Below, piece by piece: positions 52,166-63,200 of a DNA stretch of 64,000 bases. The position numbers were made by a program, and so were the translations under genes. Origin of the DNA: Crambe crambe (Eukaryota > Porifera > Demospongiae > Poecilosclerida > Crambeidae); contig OZ004583.1 of assembly GCA_963924555.1 (NCBI GenBank), forward strand, positions 1,583,501 to 1,647,500. Reading direction: 5' to 3'. The number at the start of each line of letters is the position of its first letter. Within the stretch, counting starts at the first letter, position 1. A model generated the notes under the pieces. That model saw nothing but the letters and a program-made list of their open reading frames with translations, did no database searches and was not told the origin of the DNA.

Positions 52166-53692
52166 TCAATTTTCTGTCCCTATAGCTTGCAAATATATTT
52201 TAATGTCATTTTCTGCCCTTAATACCACTTTAGGTGAAATCTTGACCAAGTGAGTCTCATCCACTTTCAACAAGAACTGTTTCAAAATCGTTCCTACTAC
52301 GACTCTCATTTCATTCATGGCAAAATTTTGACCAATGCAATTTCTGTGTCCTGCTGAGAAGGGAATATAGTCATAAGGTCCATGCTTCTCCATGCTGTCC
52401 GGTTGGAAACGAAGAGGATCATATTTCGTAGGATCTTCCCATATACTAGCATTGCGATGTAGTGTAAAAACATCAATATTCACAGTTGCACCTTCTGGAA
52501 TCATGAGATTATGGAACTCAATGTCTTTTGAGACTGTCCGGAAGTAATTGAACACAGGAGGGTAGAGCCTCATGGCTTCCTTGATACACCATGTTGTATA
52601 CTTTAGTTCTTTCAGGTCATCATACTCCAAACATTCTCTTCCCATTAGGACATTTCTCACTTCTTCACGGACCTTGTCCTGGTGTTCAGGATATTTGGCC
52701 AGGCAGTACAGGGTCCAGGACATACCACTAGTTGTGGTATCATGGCCTTCAAACATGAATGTATCCACTTCATTTCTGATCTCCAAGTCCGTCATTCCTT
52801 TATCATCATCATCCTTAGCCACCAGCAAGATATCAAGAAAGTCTAGATATTTTCGAGTCTTGCCAACATTCTCCTCGCTTGCTTCAGGAACACATTTTTT
52901 CAGGTCCAGCTTACGTTCAGAGATGACCTTCCCTGCATGCTTGTGGACAAGGTTACACAGTCGTCTGGTCTTTCGTCCATGAGGAGTGAACCAGTAGAAC
53001 CAGTCAAACATATAGAAAGGATTCATCATTCGTTCAGTGCAAAGGTTAACAAGATTGCTACAGGCACTTGTGTAGGGGTGTTCTGTAGCCTGGCATCCAC
53101 TCTTGAAGCTAAAGGCACACTGCATGATAATGTCTAGTGACATTAAACTCAAGGTATTGAAGAGTTTAACTGATTCTCCTTGCAGAGCCGACATGGACCA
53201 CTTGTCCAGCAGCACGGACACACAACTGTTATACACTGGTACGTGTCCCTTTAGAATCTCATAGTGAAAGGCTGGAGTGAGAAGACGACGATTTCGGAAC
53301 CACTTATCACCTTTTGATATCAATAATCCTTCTCCAAGCCAAGGTAGTAGGAGACTATAGAAATCAGTGCTCTTTGGCTCTTTGAAAAGCTTCATGAGGA
53401 CCTTTGAGTGTGTTATATTAACTAGAGAAATTGGTCCATACCAATATACTGTGATGTGCTTATCTCTGTTGACCGGTTTATTCACTTCTTCCACGAAATC
53501 GAGATACAGCTTTTCATCCTGTTTATAAACAGCTGGGATGTGTCCCAGTAACCAGTGGTAGGAGAGATTTGGAGGCCTTGGAATTGGTTTCAGACGCTTG
53601 CAAAACTTGAAGTATCTGTAGATGGCTTGTGGTAGGTCCAACCAGATTATGAGTGCTAGGAGAAAGGCCACTACAGCTGGGATAGCCAACAT
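52166..53692 (-). CDS. CYP4-like cytochrome P450, gene 3 (intronless)
   Basis: 508 residues from the ATG at 53692, which aligns with gene 1 (MLAI then a hydrophobic anchor). The frame is open with an ATG as far as 53758, so a 22-residue N-terminal extension is possible. It has EGHDTTTSG, KEAMR, and FSAGHRNCIG with the heme Cys. The segment from the I-helix to ExxR is almost the same as in gene 1, also at DNA level. Tail-to-tail with gene 2. Confidence 0.92.
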   Translation of the reverse strand: MLAIPAVVAFLLALIIWLDLPQAIYRYFKFCKRLKPIPRPPNLSYHWLLGHIPAVYKQDEKLYLDFVEEVNKPVNRDKHITVYWYGPISLVNITHSKVLMKLFKEPKSTDFYSLLLPWLGEGLLISKGDKWFRNRRLLTPAFHYEILKGHVPVYNSCVSVLLDKWSMSALQGESVKLFNTLSLMSLDIIMQCAFSFKSGCQATEHPYTSACSNLVNLCTERMMNPFYMFDWFYWFTPHGRKTRRLCNLVHKHAGKVISERKLDLKKCVPEASEENVGKTRKYLDFLDILLVAKDDDDKGMTDLEIRNEVDTFMFEGHDTTTSGMSWTLYCLAKYPEHQDKVREEVRNVLMGRECLEYDDLKELKYTTWCIKEAMRLYPPVFNYFRTVSKDIEFHNLMIPEGATVNIDVFTLHRNASIWEDPTKYDPLRFQPDSMEKHGPYDYIPFSAGHRNCIGQNFAMNEMRVVVGTILKQFLLKVDETHLVKISPKVVLRAENDIKIYLQAIGTEN

Positions 53693-53821
53693 TCTTGCCA
53701 AAAATTTGCAAGTACTGTACTGATAAATGAGCATGCGCGCCATTTCGCCCCGCCCCAAAATGTAGTAATGTGATTACAGTATAAAGCTTCCAGTTGTGAT
53801 TATGAAGCTCCCATAATGTCA

Positions 53822-54282
53822 TTTTCGTGTCCTGAGAATTACTCTAGGTAAAATTTCAACTTTGTAAGTCGCATCCACTCTCAAAAAGAAAAACTGCTCA
53901 CAATTGTACCGATCACCACTCTCATCTCATTCATGGCAAAATTGCAATTTCTGTAGCCAGCCGAAAAGGGAATAATAGTCTTAAGGCCCGTGTTTATCCA
54001 TGTTTTCTGGTTGGAATCGAAGAGGATCATATTTCTCAGGCTCCTCCCATATACTGGCATATCGTTGTACCTTCAGGAATCACATGACTATTAAGTTCAG
54101 ACATGTCTTGCGTGACTCTCTGGAAGTAATTAAACACAGGAGGGTACAGTCTCATGGCTTCCTTGATACACCACATCGTATACTTTAGTTCTTTCAGGTC
54201 ATCATACTCCAAACGTTCTTTCCCCATTAGGACATTTCTCACTTCTTCACGGACCTTGTCCTGGTGAGCCAGTATAACCAAT
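53822..54282 (-). pseudogene. CYP4-like P450 pseudogene (C-terminal half)
   Basis: Matches gene 3 from the HQDKVREEV helix through the heme region, including KEAMR (about 54150). It has a deletion before PEKYDPLR and an altered heme loop (GWLQKLQF-type reading with stops). Nothing upstream of the I-helix remains; at about 54285 it joins an SDR fragment. Confidence 0.88.
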
Positions 54283-54319
54283 CAAATGCATTATAGAGGA
54301 TTTAGTAGCACAAATGAAC

Positions 54320-54458
54320 AAACTTAGGCTTTTTTCTTCTCTTTTAGAGTTTCTCCTCCAACAATAACAGGCTGTAATGACCAAGATGATGGTAAAGCAC
54401 AGAACATAGCCAGACTGAGTTCATTATAGCTTCTCGAGGTCAGATTTCTCCATACTAG
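54320..54458 (-). pseudogene. SDR N-terminal fragment
   Basis: Codes for the membrane-anchor region (CFTIILVI-like, about 54360-54410) and the first residues, with a short deletion near the start. The SDR gene 1-type 5' flank and a PLBD fragment follow. Confidence 0.8.
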
Positions 54459-54689
54459 CTAGTTATCTAGGAACTGATGAAGGTATGATGCTTGCTTGAT
54501 TTTCTTGGAAGCTACATAGCTATGTGTGTAGCTGTATTATATAACATCTTAGTAAGAAATTCACAGCTAGACTGCTATTGCCACTATCCATGGAACACAA
54601 TGAACACTGTACTGACATTGTAATGCATTAGTCAAAGGGTCACTTCATCCCACACAGGACAAGTCAGTTATAATGAGTTTTTACAATAA

Positions 54690-55140
54690 TTATATTCTTA
54701 TGTAGAGTGGGAAGCAAATATATTTTCATATCCTGGAAGAACTTTGCAGAGCAATGGTCCTCATCTCTTGGTCAGTAGTGTGGAGATAGATGGCTAGCAA
54801 TAAAGGACCAGTCAGCTAGTATACTTAACTGGATCGTCCGCTTGGGAGTTTGCAGATTTATTTCCAGGTAGAAGAAGATATTATTGAGCTCATAAAGATC
54901 ACCATAACCAATCAAACATAATCTTCAAGTCTCTGTTAATGCCAGATTAAAAGATAAAGGGCTCTTGTAGTTGCATAATTGTTACACTAGGTATAGCTAG
55001 ATAGCTGCCTCTGAATCTGGTGCAGCTTGAGCATAGCCATCCTTCAAACCCTTGAATTCTCATGGTGCTAGAATGAGGCTAGTGTAATTCCAATAACGAG
55101 ATGCATTCCCTTCTTGGACAACCATCTGCTCTCTGCAAAA
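54690..55140 (-). pseudogene. PLBD-like fragment
   Basis: Third copy of the exon 6/exon 5 remnant seen at 28575 and 33745 (TGGGAAGCAAATATATTTTC near 54708, CCTTCAAACCCTTGAATTC near 55041). Confidence 0.8.
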
Positions 55141-55241
55141 TAATTTATCAAAACATCAGTCAATAATACCTAAAGGGAATATGGCCTCATTCTGGATGGT
55201 TTGCTCAAATCACGCCAGATATTCAGAAGTGACTTATAATA

Positions 55242-55816
55242 GTGACAGTCGAGGGTAGAAATCAAACTTTATTCATGCTTTCTACTTTTATAAAAAAAGT
55301 TACTGTAAAGCATTCAGTCATGACAAAAGTAAACTTTGACTAAATGTTATATCACAACCACACTACCCCTGTACTGAACACTAACTGGACTCTAATTGTT
55401 TATTGTTTACTGTGTACCTCTGAGTGATTTGTAATATGTATGTGCCATTGTTATTAGCCTCTGTAACCCTGTATGTGTCTTGTTCTCCTCTGTTTCCCCT
55501 CTTATTCATTTACACATTATTCCCAAGGACTTTGTTCATTGACACACTGTCTGGTGGTTATGAGATCACTCCATGTTTCTGTGTTTGTTCCTTGTTTCTG
55601 ATTGGTGTCTATTAAACTCTTGGTCTATTCTAACTATTTAAGTCACTGTTCTCTTTCAGTTCTCTCTCCATCTTTGTGTTCACCCCCCTGTATTTGGCAG
55701 AGTCATAACATTAATTTACTGCTAGATTGAAGTCGAGGGAGGGTTCTCATGTTGTTAGTTTTCTAGCTAGGGAAGCTATACAACACTAAAACGTGATTCC
55801 TATCTTCGACTGTCAC
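55242..55816. mobile_element. MITE with GTGACAGTCGAGGGT ends, carrying a nested solo LTR
   Basis: Left end GTGACAGTCGAGGG and right end TTCGACTGTCAC. Without the nested insert it would be about 129 bases, like the 141-base copy at 61763-61903. The surrounding PLBD-derived flanks of the two copies also match, inverted. Confidence 0.75.
55340..55790. mobile_element. Solo LTR, 441 bp, with 5-bp TSD CTAAA
   Basis: 55345-55785 starts TGTTATATC and ends TATACAACA. CTAAA flanks both sides (55340-55344, 55786-55790). The empty site is visible in the sister MITE at 61763. Internal TATTTAAG and ATTAAA-like signals are present. No relation to the 133-bp LTRs at 19343/23528. Orientation unknown. Confidence 0.7.
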
Positions 55817-55858
55817 ATTATGATAGCTGTACTTTATTGAATAGTACCTTCTGTTTCA

Positions 55859-55975
55859 GAAGCTCGACGACTTGCTTTGACTTTCCATCCAGTAGCTAGC
55901 AGCGATTTCCCTGAAACGAATTCTGAGAAGCATCAGAGTTCTTCGAATATATACGCCTCCCACTCCATGTAAATA
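55859..55975 (+). pseudogene. PLBD exon 6 remnant
   Basis: CAGAAGCTCGACGACTTGC resembles the start of PLBD exon 6, and the CCTCCCACTCCATGTAAAT end resembles its end. Short and broken. Confidence 0.5.
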
Positions 55976-56255
55976 TGACCATCATATAAAATTGTTATAC
56001 CTTTTCCATTGCTCTGAGCTAAAGCATGAACCTAGTAAGTCTATAGCTAGCAGGGTTATAGCTATTTGTTTGATGGCAACTTGAACTTAAAGAAAAAAAA
56101 ACAACACTGTGATTAAAATAGTTGATGTTATGTGTAATTATATTATACTAAGTTTATTATCATGAAGGTGGCCAAGAAGAACAAGAGCTATGAAGTGTAA
56201 AAGCGGTCTGCAATATAATATGAATGTAGACCTACATACATAATTATAGTCCTAG

Positions 56256-57979
56256 TTAACAAGTGGCTACCATCAATTCCTTGGCATTATGCTTCTCAAC
56301 TATTTGCTTGATGTATTCGACAATAGGAGGATTCAATGGTCCCATGTCAATTGCTGCATATGACTCCTGAACTGCCTCTTCAGAAATAACATCACAATTC
56401 TGAGACTTCATGATATCCAATAAGAATGTAGTACAATCAGGACCAAATGAAGTCCAGTTGAAGAGGCTAGCACACATCATATTAATCTTGATAATTGCTC
56501 TGAATACGAAAGGACTAAGTCCATGTATATTTTTGTGCCAGCTTGGAAGACTAAGAATGGCTTTGTATGACATTGCCTCTCCTTTAAGATACAATTTCCT
56601 TCCTGCGAGTTTATTTTTCGTGCAATCTCGAGCATTCAGTTTCTCTTCTGCATTTGTTACAGCAAAGGTAAAGTTTTCGATGGACAAGAATGATGCTGAA
56701 CTCTCAAGCATCGGATATGGATCCCCTTTCATCAGTGAATCAAACATAGGATTTCTGGGTCCCACGACAACAGGTGCACCAATAATGCAGATGTGCATGC
56801 CATTTTTCCCATTGGCATCGTTGAAAGCCTTTTCTATTGAAACCATAGCCTTATAGAAAACCCAGATAAATTATCTGGTAGCAACGCAGAAATTAATATC
56901 AAATTCTTAACTCCAACTTTTTGTGCTGCTTTGATGATATTAGTAGCTCCCGAGTAGTTTATGCCATAAGCTTCATCAGGAGTAGAATATGCAGTGGGGA
57001 AAAAGGTAGCAGAGTGGATCACAGAATCCACTCCTTGGAAGGCACTGGTGAGTCCATCGAGGTCCAGCATGTCCACTTGGATGAGGCAGTCTGCATTGGG
57101 GTTGGTTCTCTCTGGTCGTAATGTATGTCCAAGCACAAAGACGTGGCACTTCTTTCTTCTAAGAAGTTCATCGACTAAATGACTACCAATGAATCCAGTT
57201 CCCCCTACCACTGCACACACACGCTTCTTGTCATCTCTTTCAGAGGAAAATGGCTTCACAACCTTATATGGGACAACCTTAGGCTTTTCCCCTTCTCTTC
57301 TAGAGCTTCTCCTCCAATAATAACAGACTGTGATGACGAAGATGATGGTAAAGCACAGACCATAGCAATTTATGAGCTCATAATATCAGGCCCGTACACA
57401 GGGGGGGTGCAGGGGGGTGCCTGTGCACCCCCTTTTCAATTTAATGACAATCACTGCTAGTGTACTATTTGCCTAAAAATGCAGTTGTCACACTTGCTTG
57501 ATGGTTGGTTCTGTAGAATAGCTATTACTCTAGCCTTAATACATTTGAGTCATACATATCTTCATAGGTGTAGGATTGGGGGCAGGGCATTGCCCACTTT
57601 TGATGCACCTCTGGAAGCCAAATTTTCAAAATTTCCTGAGGGAGTATACCCCCAGATTATGCAGTTGATCATAGTAGGCTAGAATTAATAAATAACCTAC
57701 CCCACCCATAGCTACAGATGAAGCGATAATCCTCGATGTGAATCCCTATGGCTACTAATTTTTCCACCCCCTTCACCAGTTTTGTACCGAAAATTCAAAA
57801 GTTTTGTACCAGTTTTGTACTGAAAATCCATTTTTATCAAAAGTTTTGTACCAGTTTTGTACTGAAAATCCATTTTTATCAAAAGTTTTGTACCAGTTTT
57901 GTACCGAAAATTCAAAAGTTTTGAACCCCCCTTTTCGAAAGTCTGCGTACGGGCCTGAATATATCTTCTGGAGATCCAT
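56256..57979 (-). pseudogene. SDR pseudogene interrupted by a transposon and a deletion
   Basis: The original ATG is at 57979. After six or seven codons a 571-base element (57387-57957) breaks the frame. A 19-base deletion near 56851 removes the catalytic-loop codons and shifts the frame. The remaining halves (56256-56846 and 56857-57386) are otherwise readable and close to the 59829 gene. GGTGFIG is intact. Confidence 0.9.
57382..57962. mobile_element. Non-autonomous DNA transposon, 571 bp, CAGGCCCGTAC ends, 5-bp TSD
   Basis: Element 57387-57957 has ends CAGGCCCGTACACAG and CTGCGTACGGGCCTG. AATAT flanks both sides (57382-57386, 57958-57962). It holds three direct repeats of about 49 bases (57779-57925, TTTTGTACCAGTTTTGTACY-type) and a C/G-rich stretch near the left end. 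No transposase. Confidence 0.85.
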
Positions 57980-58204
57980 AGGAACTGCTCAATTTTGGGG
58001 CTATGAGGTTTACGTATCTATATAGCTTTTCAGCTATAAAATACCCAAACTTCACTGCTAGATTACATGTCTACACAGTTACAAGTTCACTGCTGGAACA
58101 CAGTGGAAAGGACAGGGTAGTTCATACCTATACAAAGATAACTAGGTAGGAAGCTAGTGTTAACTTAACCACACTCGAATTCATGCATAGCTACATGCTT
58201 ACAA

Positions 58205-58973
58205 TGCACTAGTGCCTTCCAGGGAGTGGATTCTGTGATCCATTCTGTTACCTTTATCCCTAGGCTACTGCATATTCTACTCCTGATGAAGTTTACAGCA
58301 TAAACTACTCAGGAGCTACTAATATCATCAAAGCAGCACGAAAGGTTGGAGTTAATATCTGGGTTTTCTATCACCGGTGCTGCATATTTTAAGGCTATGG
58401 TTGCAATAGAAAAGGCTTTCAACGATGCCAACGGGGAAAATGGCATGCACACTTGCATTATTGCTACACCTGTTGTTGTGGGACCCAGAAGTCCATATCT
58501 TGATTCACTGATGAAAGGGGATCCATTTCCGGAGCTTAATTGAGAGTCCAGCATCATTCTTGTCCATCGAAAACTTTACCTTTGCCATAGCAAATGCAGA
58601 GGAGAAACTGAATGCTCGAGATGGCATAAAAAATAAACTCGCAGGAAGGAAATTGTATCTTAAAGGAGAGGTAATGTCATACAAAACCTTTTTTAGTCTT
58701 CCAAGCTGGTCCAAAAATACACATAGACTTAGTCCTTTCGTATTCAGAGCAATTATCAAGATTAATATGATGTGTGCTAGCCTCTTCAACTGTACTCCAT
58801 TTGGTCCTGAAACTACTACATTCTTATCGGATATCATGAAATCTCAAAATTATGATGATATTTCTGAAGAGGCAGTTCGGGAGTCATATGCAGCAATTGA
58901 CATGGGAGCATTAAATCCTCCTATTGTCGAATATATCAAGCAAATAGTTGAGAAGCATTATGCCCAAGAATAG
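58205..58973 (+). pseudogene. SDR pseudogene, 5'-truncated
   Basis: Begins at the FQGVDSVIHS codons. A deletion of about 40 bases near 58355 and a 4-base insertion near 58540 destroy the frame. The C-terminal part from MSIENFTFA to the stop (58560-58973) is open. It and its 3' flank are near-copies of 60195-61100. Confidence 0.9.
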
Positions 58974-59214
58974 ATAGTTAAGTGGACTATAATGTAGGCC
59001 TACATTCATATTAGCCAAAAAATATATATTATTGTGGACCGCGTTTTACACTTCTTGTTCTTCTTGGCCACCTTCATGATCAATAAACTTAGTATAAACT
59101 TATAAACTATAAACTTAGGGAAATCACACTGTACTAGCACTCTGTACTGCATTTAATTTGTGAAGGTTAAAATCATAATGATAATGATTATAGAAGAACC
59201 GAATGAAAAAAGAG

Positions 59215-59480
59215 AAGGTACTGTGGGCACCAGACTGCTCTAATTAGAGAGACCACACTATACCAGCACTAAGACACTCTGTACTGCATATAATTAGAGT
59301 TGACATCCTGTGACGGAATCAAATCACAATCACAGAGAAGGACCAGATGAAAAAGAGAAGGACCGGGCTCTATTGTGGGCACCAGACTGCTCTAATTAGA
59401 GAGACCACACTATACCAGCACTAAGACACTCTTGAGAGTCTCTGTACTGCATGTAATTAGAGTTGATATCCTGTATATGT
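59215..59480 (-). repeat. Two inverted units of the 137-bp minisatellite
   Basis: GACTGCTCTAATTAGAGAGA and CAGCACTAAGACACTCT recur at about 59236 and 59388. They are the reverse complement of the array at 63199-64000. Confidence 0.85.
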
Positions 59481-59489
59481 GGCCAAATT

Positions 59490-59828
59490 TCAGCCACGAG
59501 GGTGGCAGGTAAATTTTTTTCCATCTACAAGCACACACCCCCAACAAATCCTAAAATTCAAGCTACTCTTAATATTAATTTGTATGGCCATGTGGCCGAT
59601 CACATTGTAAGCATGGGCATACATGAATTCAAATGTGGTTAAGTTAATTCTATTTTAGCTATAGGTACCTACCTAGTTATCTTTGTATAGGTATGAACTA
59701 CCTATCCTTAACACTGTATTTCAGTGACAGTCTAGCAGTGAAATTTGGGTATTTTATAGCTGAAGCAAGCTATATAGCTATGTAGATAAACCTCATAGCC
59801 CAAAAATTGAGCAAATATTTCAGTTCCT
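59490..59828 (+). promoter_or_regulatory. SDR 5'-flank cassette upstream of the third intact SDR gene
   Basis: Inverse of 62835-63200 and of 30630-31000; same motif order. It ends directly at the start codon (CAGTTCCTATGG). Conservation near the start suggests it carries promoter and 5' UTR. Confidence 0.6.
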
Positions 59829-60974
59829 ATGGATCTTGAGAAGATATATGAGCTCATTAATTGCTATGGTTTGTGCTTTACCATCATCTTTGTCATCACA
59901 GCCTGTTATTGTTGGAGGAGAAGCTCTAGAAGAGAAGAAAAAAAGCCCAAGGTTGTCCCATATAAGGTTGTGAAGCCATTTTCTTCTGAAAGAGATGACA
60001 AGAAGCGTGTGTGTGCAGTGGTAGGGGGAACTGGATCCATTGGTAGTCATTTGGTCGATGAACTTCTCAGAAGGAAGAAGTACCACGTCTTTGTGCTTGG
60101 ACGTACATTTCGACCCGAGAGAACCAACCCCAATGCAGACTGCCTCATCCAAGTGGACATGCTGGATCTCGATGGACTCACCAGTGCCTTCCAAGGAGTG
60201 GATTCTGTGATCCACTCTGCTACCTTTCTCCCCACTGCATATTCTACTCCTGATGAAGCTTACGGCATAAACTACTCGGGAGCTACTAATATCATCAAAG
60301 CAGCACGAAAGGTTGGAGTTAAGAATTTGATATTAATTTCTGCGTTGCTACCAGATAATTTATCTGGGTTTTCTATCACCGGTGCTGCATATTTTAAGGC
60401 TATGGTTGCAATAGAAAAGGCTCTCAACGATGCCAACGGGGAAAATGGCATGCACACTTGCATTATTGCTACACCTGTTGTTATTGGACCCAGAAGTTCT
60501 TTATTTGATTCACTGATGAAAGGGGATCCATTTCCGGAGCTTGAGAGTCCAGCATCATTCATGTCCATCGAAAACTTTACCTTTGCCGTAGCAAATGCAG
60601 AGGAGAAACTGAATGCTCGAGATGACATAAAAAATAAACTCGCAGGAAGGAAATTGTATCTTAAAGGAGAGGTAATGTCATACAAAACCTTTTTAAGTCT
60701 TCCAAGCTGGTCCAAAAATACACATGGACTTAGTCCTTTCGTATTCAGAGCAATTATCAAGATTAATATGATGTGTGCTAGCCTCTTCAACTGTACTCCA
60801 TTTGGTCCTGAAACTACTGCATTCTTATTGGATATCATGAAATCTCAAAATTATGATGATATTTCTGAAGAGGCAGTTCGGGAGTCATATGCAGCAATTG
60901 ACATGGGAGCATTAAATCCTCCTTTTGTCGAATATATCAAGCAAATAGTTGAGAAGCATTATGCCAAAGAATAG
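59829..60974 (+). CDS. Membrane-anchored SDR gene 3, intronless
   Basis: 381 residues, with the family layout: short N-terminus, membrane segment (about 13-29), Rossmann domain, C-terminal SEEAVRESYAAIDMG. The nucleotide-binding motif is GGTGSIG (Phe replaced by Ser). The catalytic-site reading is Y-FKA-M: the Tyr is kept, but the Lys four residues on is Met. Its 3' half is nearly duplicated in the pseudogene at 58205. Extended-SDR family; 3-beta-HSD/NSDHL-like by fold, function unproven. Confidence 0.87.
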   Translation: MDLEKIYELINCYGLCFTIIFVITACYCWRRSSRREEKKPKVVPYKVVKPFSSERDDKKRVCAVVGGTGSIGSHLVDELLRRKKYHVFVLGRTFRPERTNPNADCLIQVDMLDLDGLTSAFQGVDSVIHSATFLPTAYSTPDEAYGINYSGATNIIKAARKVGVKNLILISALLPDNLSGFSITGAAYFKAMVAIEKALNDANGENGMHTCIIATPVVIGPRSSLFDSLMKGDPFPELESPASFMSIENFTFAVANAEEKLNARDDIKNKLAGRKLYLKGEVMSYKTFLSLPSWSKNTHGLSPFVFRAIIKINMMCASLFNCTPFGPETTAFLLDIMKSQNYDDISEEAVRESYAAIDMGALNPPFVEYIKQIVEKHYAKE

Positions 60975-61343
60975 ATAGTTAAGTGGACTATAATGTAGGC
61001 CTACATTCATATTAGCCAAAAAAAAATATTATTGTGGACCGCTTTTTACACTTCTTGTTCTTCTTGGCCACCTTCATGATCAATAAACTTAGTATACATC
61101 TGCTTCCTAAATCAACTTATTAAAATTTTAATCACAGTTTCTTTAAGTTCAAGTTGTTGATAGTTGGTGATAATGTTACACACTTCCCCATCAAACAAAT
61201 ATCCTAGATTAGACTTACTAGTACATGTTCTAGTGAGTTTACGAGTTTAGCTATAGCTTTAGCTCAGACTATGGAAAAGGTAACAATTTTATATGATGGT
61301 CATAGTGAGAAGCAAATAATAATATTCTTATAACCTTGGAGAG

Positions 61344-61637
<294 letters not shown>

Positions 61638-61639
61638 AT

Positions 61640-61985
61640 CAATGCAGAGCAATGACCATGCTTCTTTCATTTCTAGAATTTTCTGGGGTCAAGGAAATTG
61701 CTGTTACTGGACAGAAAGTCATTGAGCTTCTGGGTACTATTCAATAAAGTAGCTATCATAATGTGACAGTTGAGGGTAGAAATCAATCACATTTTAGTCA
61801 AAGTTTACTTTTGTCATGACTGATGCTTTATAATAAATATTTAACTTTTTTTTGCAAAAGTAGAAAGTGTGAATAAAGTTTGATTTATACCCTCGACTGT
61901 CACTATAATTATAAGTATTCACTGTCACTTCTGAATATCTGGGCATAAACATCCGTCAAATCTTTGAATTGTGCTAGAATGAGGC
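61640..61985 (-). pseudogene. PLBD-like fragment split by a MITE
   Basis: GGTCAAGGAAATTGCTGTTAC (about 61688) matches PLBD exon 6, and TGAATTGTGCTAGAATGAGG (about 61965) matches exon 5. The 61763-61903 MITE lies between them. Confidence 0.7.
61763..61903. mobile_element. MITE, 141 bp, GTGACAGTTGAGGGT ends
   Basis: Near-perfect palindromic ends (GTGACAGTTGAGGGTAGAAA and TATACCCTCGACTGTCAC). It is the empty-site counterpart of 55242-55816. Confidence 0.8.
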
Positions 61986-62011
61986 CAGTGCAATTCTTCT
62001 TGGGCAATTGT

Positions 62012-62383
62012 GATGTCCAAGCACAAAGACACTATTTCTTCATTGACCAAATGACTAATCCATACTGCACACACATTTCTTATCATCTCTTATGGCTTGA
62101 CTTAATTAATGACAACCATATATGGGACAAACTTGTGGTGGTAAAGCGCAATTTATGAGCTCATATATCTTCTCGAGATCCATAGGAACTGAAATATTTG
62201 CTATGAGGTATGTAGAATTATTATCTACATAGCTAGCTCTCCAGCTATAAAATACCTAAATTTCATTGCTAGACTGTCTACACAATTACAAGTTCACTGC
62301 TGGAACACAGTGGAAAGGACAGGGTAGTTCATACCTATACAAAGATAACTAGGTAGGTAGCTAGCTAAAATAGAATTAACTTA
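62012..62383 (-). pseudogene. SDR fragment plus flank cassette, copy of 31875-32265
   Basis: Nearly identical to 31875-32265, including shared deletions, so the two are one duplicated pseudogene block rather than independent decay. Confidence 0.85.
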
Positions 62384-62424
62384 AAAAAAGGTTTTTACCT
62401 GCCACTGGCCACATGTCATTTTTT

Positions 62425-62832
62425 TTATGCCGTAAGCTTCATCAGGAGTAGAATATGCAGTGGGGAAAAAGGTAGCAGAGTGGATCACAGAGTGGATCAC
62501 AGAATCCACTCCTTGGAAGGTACTGGTGAGTCCATCGAGGTCCAGCATGTCCACTTGGATGAGGCAGTCTGCATTGGGGATATGGTACTTCTTCCTTCTG
62601 AGAAGTTCATCGACCAAATGACTACCAATGAATCCAGTTCCCCCTACCACTGCACACACACGCTTCTTGTCATCTAAGAAAATGGCTTCACAACCTTATA
62701 TGGGACAACCTTGGGCTTTTTTTCTTCTCTTCTAGAGCTTCTCCTCTAACGATAACAGGCTGTGATGACAAAGATGATGGTAAAGCACAGACCATAGCAA
62801 TTAATGAGCTCATATATCTTCTCAAGATCCAT
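62425..62832 (-). pseudogene. SDR N-terminal pseudogene
   Basis: Start codon at 62832. It keeps the anchor and GGTGFIG but has a 7-base deletion near 62674, a deletion of about 40 bases near 62580, and an in-place 12-base duplication near 62485. It is truncated at about 62425. It faces SDR gene 3 as the far arm of an inverted repeat. Confidence 0.88.
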
Positions 62833-62834
62833 AG

Positions 62835-63200
62835 GAACTGAAATATTTGCTCAATTTTTGGGCTATGAGGTTTATCTACATAGCTATATAGCTTGCTTCA
62901 GCTATAAAATACCCAAATTTCACTGCTAGACTGTCGCTGGAATACAGTGTTAATAATAGGGTAGTTCATACCTATACAAAGATAACTAGCTAGGTAGGTA
63001 CCTATAACTAAAATAGAATTAATTTAACCACATTTGAATTCATGTATGCACATGCTTACAATGTGATCGGCCACATGGCCATACAAATTAATAATTATTA
63101 AGAGTAGCTTGAATTTTAGGATTTGTTGGGGGTGTGTGCTTGTAGATGGAAAAAATTTTACCTGCCACCCTCGTGGCTGAAATTTGGCCACATGTACAGG
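62835..63200 (-). repeat. SDR 5'-flank cassette (inverted arm)
   Basis: Mirror of 59490-59828, continuing into the 137-bp minisatellite just as the other arm does. Confidence 0.75.

Noticed and set aside
52572-52982. 136-residue plus-strand frame antisense to P450 gene 3 (also 49610-49954)
   Set aside because: Shadow of the conserved I-helix to ExxR region.
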